From contig JAABRB010000142.1 of NCBI GenBank assembly GCA_011391185.1, positions 1-8,215 of the forward strand: a stretch of 8,215 nucleotides of DNA, given 5' to 3'. The stretch comes from Betaproteobacteria bacterium. Lineage in GTDB: Bacteria; Pseudomonadota; Gammaproteobacteria; Burkholderiales; SG8-39. The position numbers and the translations under genes are program-made. Shown piece after piece: positions 5,896 through 8,215 of this stretch; the first letter of the stretch is position 1; each line of letters opens with the position of its first letter. Below the pieces are notes generated by a model. The model was not told where the DNA came from, made no database searches, and saw nothing but the letters and a program-made list of their open reading frames with translations.

Positions 5896-6009
5896 TCAGG
5901 TCGCCGAGCACGCCTTGCGTCGCGTGCGCGCCGCGACCGGAAGCAATCCGGTCGCCGCAGTCACCACCGCTGCGGTCAGGAATCCCCGGCGCTTCACATC
6001 CATTGTCAT
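5896..6009 (-). pseudogene. Tat signal peptide without a body: remnant of an exported protein
   Basis: From ATG 6009 (or ATG 6003) the frame gives 37 residues, MTMDVKRRGFLTAAVVTAAT followed by GLLPVAARTRRKACSAT and TGA. KRRGFLTAA fits a twin-arginine (Tat) export signal, with a hydrophobic core at about 10-24 and a possible cut near VAA. Only about a dozen residues follow before the stop, and no other frame in the 28 bases before the next gene carries on a protein. The start has no good ribosome site (GAGCTAGATTA), unlike the genes on both sides. It begins four bases after the upstream SHOCT gene. The likeliest reading is the head of a Tat-exported redox or copper protein whose body has been deleted. 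A genuine 37-residue peptide cannot be ruled out. Confidence 0.5.
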
Positions 6010-6013
6010 TAAT

Positions 6014-6262
6014 CTAGCTCGCTCCGAGATCGCGGCGTTTTTGTTCGAACTCGTCCTTATCGATCTCGCCCTTCGCGTATCGTTCGGCGAGAATGTCCGT
6101 TGCGGTCTTGCCGGGTGCAAGCGATGCAGAGTTCGAGGACCGCCCGGCGGTTAACCTGCGCGCGAGCAGCACTACTCCGACGATTACGAGCCCCCAGAAG
6201 ACCAGCATCCAAATTCCGCCGAACCCCATTCCACCTCCGAATCCATCGAACCCGCCCATCAT
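6014..6262 (-). CDS. Small membrane protein with C-terminal SHOCT domain (copy 1)
   Basis: An 82-residue protein. A Gly/Phe/Met-rich N-terminus (MMGGFDGFGGGMGFGG) leads to one membrane helix at about 17-34, then a Ser/Ala linker and a SHOCT domain at 54-79 (ATDILAERYAKGEIDKDEFE then QKRRDL). Five methionines lie in or near the first 20 residues, which could bind Cu(I) on the outer face; that is inference. AGGAG stands six bases before the first of two adjacent ATGs, so I start at 6262. The gene follows copA by 14 bases and must be co-transcribed with it. Its tail is nearly the same as that of the SHOCT protein at 5622-5867, suggesting duplication or a working pair. Confidence 0.85.
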   Translation of the reverse strand: MMGGFDGFGGGMGFGGIWMLVFWGLVIVGVVLLARRLTAGRSSNSASLAPGKTATDILAERYAKGEIDKDEFEQKRRDLGAS

Positions 6263-6276
6263 GTGTTTCTCCTTTT

Positions 6277-8215
6277 CTACAGCGCTGCGCGCCGCAGGCG
6301 CAGCGCGTTGCCGATCACTGACACCGACGAGAGGCTCATCGCCGCACTAGCGATCATCGGCGAGAGCAACAGGCCGATAAACGGGTAGAGCACGCCGGCC
6401 GCGATCGGGACGCCCAGCGAGTTGTACATAAACGCGAAAAACAGGTTTTGCCGGATGTTGCGCATGGTTGCGCGAGATAGCCGCCGGGCTTTCGCAATGC
6501 CGCGTAAATCGCCCTTGACGAGCACCACTCGCGCGCTCTGCATCGCAATGTCGGTGCCGTGGCCCATCGCGATGCCGACATTCGACTGGGCAAGTGCGGG
6601 GGCATCGTTGATGCCGTCGCCGGCCATCGCGACGATCTCCCCCTTCGCCTGCAGCTCCTGAATGACGCGATGTTTCTCCTGCGGCATCACCTCGGCCACG
6701 AAGTCACGGAGCCCGAGTGCGGTCGCCACCGCCTGGGCGGTGTGACGGTTATCGCCGGTCAGCATCACGATCCGGACACCATCCGCGCGCAGTTGCTCGA
6801 TCGCGTCGCGCGTTGATTCCTTGATGGGGTCGGCAACACCGATCAACCCGGCGGGCCTGCCGTCCACGATCGTGAACATGACGGTCTGACCTTCGCTCTG
6901 CAGGGCGGTCGCCCGGTCTGCGAGCGTTGCGCCTTCAACACCCTCCTCGGAAAGCAGCTTTGCGTTGCCGATCGCCACCCGCCGCCCGTCAATCGTGCCG
7001 CGCACGCCTTTGCCGGTTACCGAGTCGAAATCCGCGACCGGCGCGAGTTTCAAGCCGCGTGCCTCGGCCGCCGCGACAATGGCCGCAGCGAGCGGGTGCT
7101 CGCTCGCTCGCTCGAGACTGGCGGCGAGCCGCAGGAGCTCGTCCTCGGTGATGCCGCCGGCTACCTCGACCGCCTGGACCTTCGGTTTGCCCTCAGTGAG
7201 CGTGCCGGTCTTGTCGACCACCAGCGTGGTCACCTTTTCCATCAGCTCGAGCGCTTCAGCGTCCTTGATCAGAACGCCGTCGAGCGCGCCCCTGCCGACT
7301 CCGACCATGACGGAAATCGGCGTCGCCAGACCGAGCGCGCACGGACAGGCCACGATGAGCACCGAGACGGCGACGAGCAGCGCATTGCCGAGCGTCGGCG
7401 TCGGACCGACCATCCACCACACCAGCGCCGAGATGATTGCGATGACGATCACGCCGGGCACGAACCACGCGGAGACCAGGTCCGCCAGGCGTTGGATCGG
7501 CGCGCGCGATCGTGACGCCTCGCTGACGAGGTGCGCGATCTGCGCGAGCAGCGTATCGGCGCCGACCTTGTCGGCCCGCATGGTAAAGGTGCCAGTCTGG
7601 TTGACCGTGCCACCGGTGACCGCGGCGCCTTGTCCCTTCTCGACCGGTACCGGTTCACCCGTAACCATCGACTCGTCGACCACCGAGCGGCCATCGACGA
7701 CTGTGCCGTCCACCGGCACCTTCGCACCCGGCCGCATTCGTAGCGTATCGCCGGGCTGTACCTCTGAGAGCGGAACCTCGCGCTCCTCACCCGACGCCTC
7801 GACGCGGATTGCCGTGTTCGGTGCAAGCCCGAGCAGCGCACGCACTGCACTCGACGTCTTCGAGCGGGCACGTAGCTCGAGCATTTCGCCGAGCAGCACC
7901 AGTGTCGTGATCACCGCCGCCGCCTCGAAATAGAGCGGCACGAGACCCTCGATCTTGAACCTGTCGGGCAACGCATCCGGGAAGAAGACCGCAAACACGC
8001 TGAAGAGGTAGGCAACCGAGACGCCGAGCCCGATCAGGCTGTACATGTTGAGCTTTAGCGTTCGGAAGCTCGTCCATCCGCGCTCGAAAAACGACCAACC
8101 GCCCCAGATAACCACCGGAGTCGCAAGCGCGAGCTGCAGCCAGCCGAAGACGCGCTCACCCGCCGCCTCGCGCGCCGCATTACCCCAGACGAGTTCCGAC
8201 ATCGCGGCGAGAACG
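6277..8215 (-). CDS. copA: CopA-type Cu(I)-exporting P1B-1 ATPase (N-terminus outside window)
   Basis: An inner-membrane pump that hydrolyses ATP to drive Cu(I) out of the cytoplasm. The frame is open to the right edge; the Met at 8202 lies within a helix ([11 protein letters not shown]), so it is not the start, and any N-terminal metal-binding domains lie outside. Counting from that Met: the actuator domain carries VTGEP, the ion-site motif is [11 protein letters not shown] (Cys286, Cys288; DNA 7339-7347), and the phosphorylated Asp is D330 in DKTGTLT (DNA 7213-7215). SEHPLAAAI follows in the nucleotide domain and GDGINDAP in the hinge (DNA about 6604-6627). Near the end MYNSLGVP and [11 protein letters not shown] match the Cu(I)-site motifs of transmembrane helices 7 and 8 in P1B-1 pumps, which separates it from Zn/Cd pumps. 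All catalytic residues are present. It heads the visible part of the minus-strand operon, with 14 bases to the first SHOCT gene. Confidence 0.95.
   Translation of the reverse strand, partial: VLAAMSELVWGNAAREAAGERVFGWLQLALATPVVIWGGWSFFERGWTSFRTLKLNMYSLIGLGVSVAYLFSVFAVFFPDALPDRFKIEGLVPLYFEAAAVITTLVLLGEMLELRARSKTSSAVRALLGLAPNTAIRVEASGEEREVPLSEVQPGDTLRMRPGAKVPVDGTVVDGRSVVDESMVTGEPVPVEKGQGAAVTGGTVNQTGTFTMRADKVGADTLLAQIAHLVSEASRSRAPIQRLADLVSAWFVPGVIVIAIISALVWWMVGPTPTLGNALLVAVSVLIVACPCALGLATPISVMVGVGRGALDGVLIKDAEALELMEKVTTLVVDKTGTLTEGKPKVQAVEVAGGITEDELLRLAASLERASEHPLAAAIVAAAEARGLKLAPVADFDSVTGKGVRGTIDGRRVAIGNAKLLSEEGVEGATLADRATALQSEGQTVMFTIVDGRPAGLIGVADPIKESTRDAIEQLRADGVRIVMLTGDNRHTAQAVATALGLRDFVAEVMPQEKHRVIQELQAKGEIVAMAGDGINDAPALAQSNVGIAMGHGTDIAMQSARVVLVKGDLRGIAKARRLSRATMRNIRQNLFFAFMYNSLGVPIAAGVLYPFIGLLLSPMIASAAMSLSSVSVIGNALRLRRAAL

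Noticed and set aside
7087..7114. GCTC repeated four times, partly in a 7-base stem with a GGGT loop, inside copA
   Set aside because: The repeat encodes residues next to the conserved SEHPL motif and has only four units; there is no sign of phase variation, and codon constraint explains it.
6965..7933. 322-codon plus-strand open frame antisense to copA
   Set aside because: Ser/Thr/Pro/Ala-rich with no family features; the copA strand has every catalytic motif.

Overview
The window comes from a GC-rich bacterial chromosome whose codons end mostly in G or C. Shine-Dalgarno sites of the AGGAG type, a CcdA/DsbA/c-type cytochrome set, Sec and Tat signal peptides and a YVTN beta-propeller point to a Gram-negative organism. 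I would guess a beta- or gammaproteobacterium, but nothing here fixes the genus. There is no rRNA, tRNA, CRISPR array, transposase or integrase, and no gene-free stretch longer than about 130 bases.

Layout. (1) Bases 1-575, plus strand: the C-terminal part of an ArsB/CitM-type membrane anion transporter, cut by the window edge. (2) Bases 597-1781, minus strand: an exported YVTN-type beta-propeller protein, convergent with the transporter. (3) Bases 1911-3050, plus strand: a two-gene unit, an NADPH-dependent FMN/chromate reductase followed with zero spacing by a FAM173-like SAM methyltransferase that carries an export-type N-terminus. (4) Bases 3085-8215, all minus strand and read from the right edge leftwards: a copper-handling cluster. 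Its order is a CopA-type Cu(I) P1B-ATPase (N-terminus outside the window), a small SHOCT protein, a Tat-signal-only remnant, a second SHOCT protein, a DsbA C-terminal fragment, a membrane-anchored His-array/YHS protein, a carboxymuconolactone decarboxylase/AhpD-like protein, a DUF5676-like two-TM protein, a truncated CcdA and a c-type cytochrome with an in-frame stop.

How the genes may work together (inference). CopA would pump Cu(I) out of the cytoplasm. The His-rich YHS protein could bind the metal at the membrane, and the CxxC protein could deal with thiol or peroxide stress. The SHOCT and DUF5676 proteins are small membrane accessories of unknown role. Tight spacing, an ATGA overlap and a ribosome site embedded in a preceding gene show that this is one transcription unit. 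No regulator lies in the window, and the operon promoter must be to the right of it.

The most notable feature is selective decay. The three thiol/haem-biogenesis members (DsbA, CcdA, cytochrome c) and a Tat-exported gene are each broken, and each of these lacks a convincing ribosome site. The metal-handling and small membrane genes between them are intact and have strong ribosome sites. I see no clear wholly new system; the nearest candidate is the conserved-looking set of small membrane proteins (SHOCT, YHS-His array, DUF5676) travelling with CopA.
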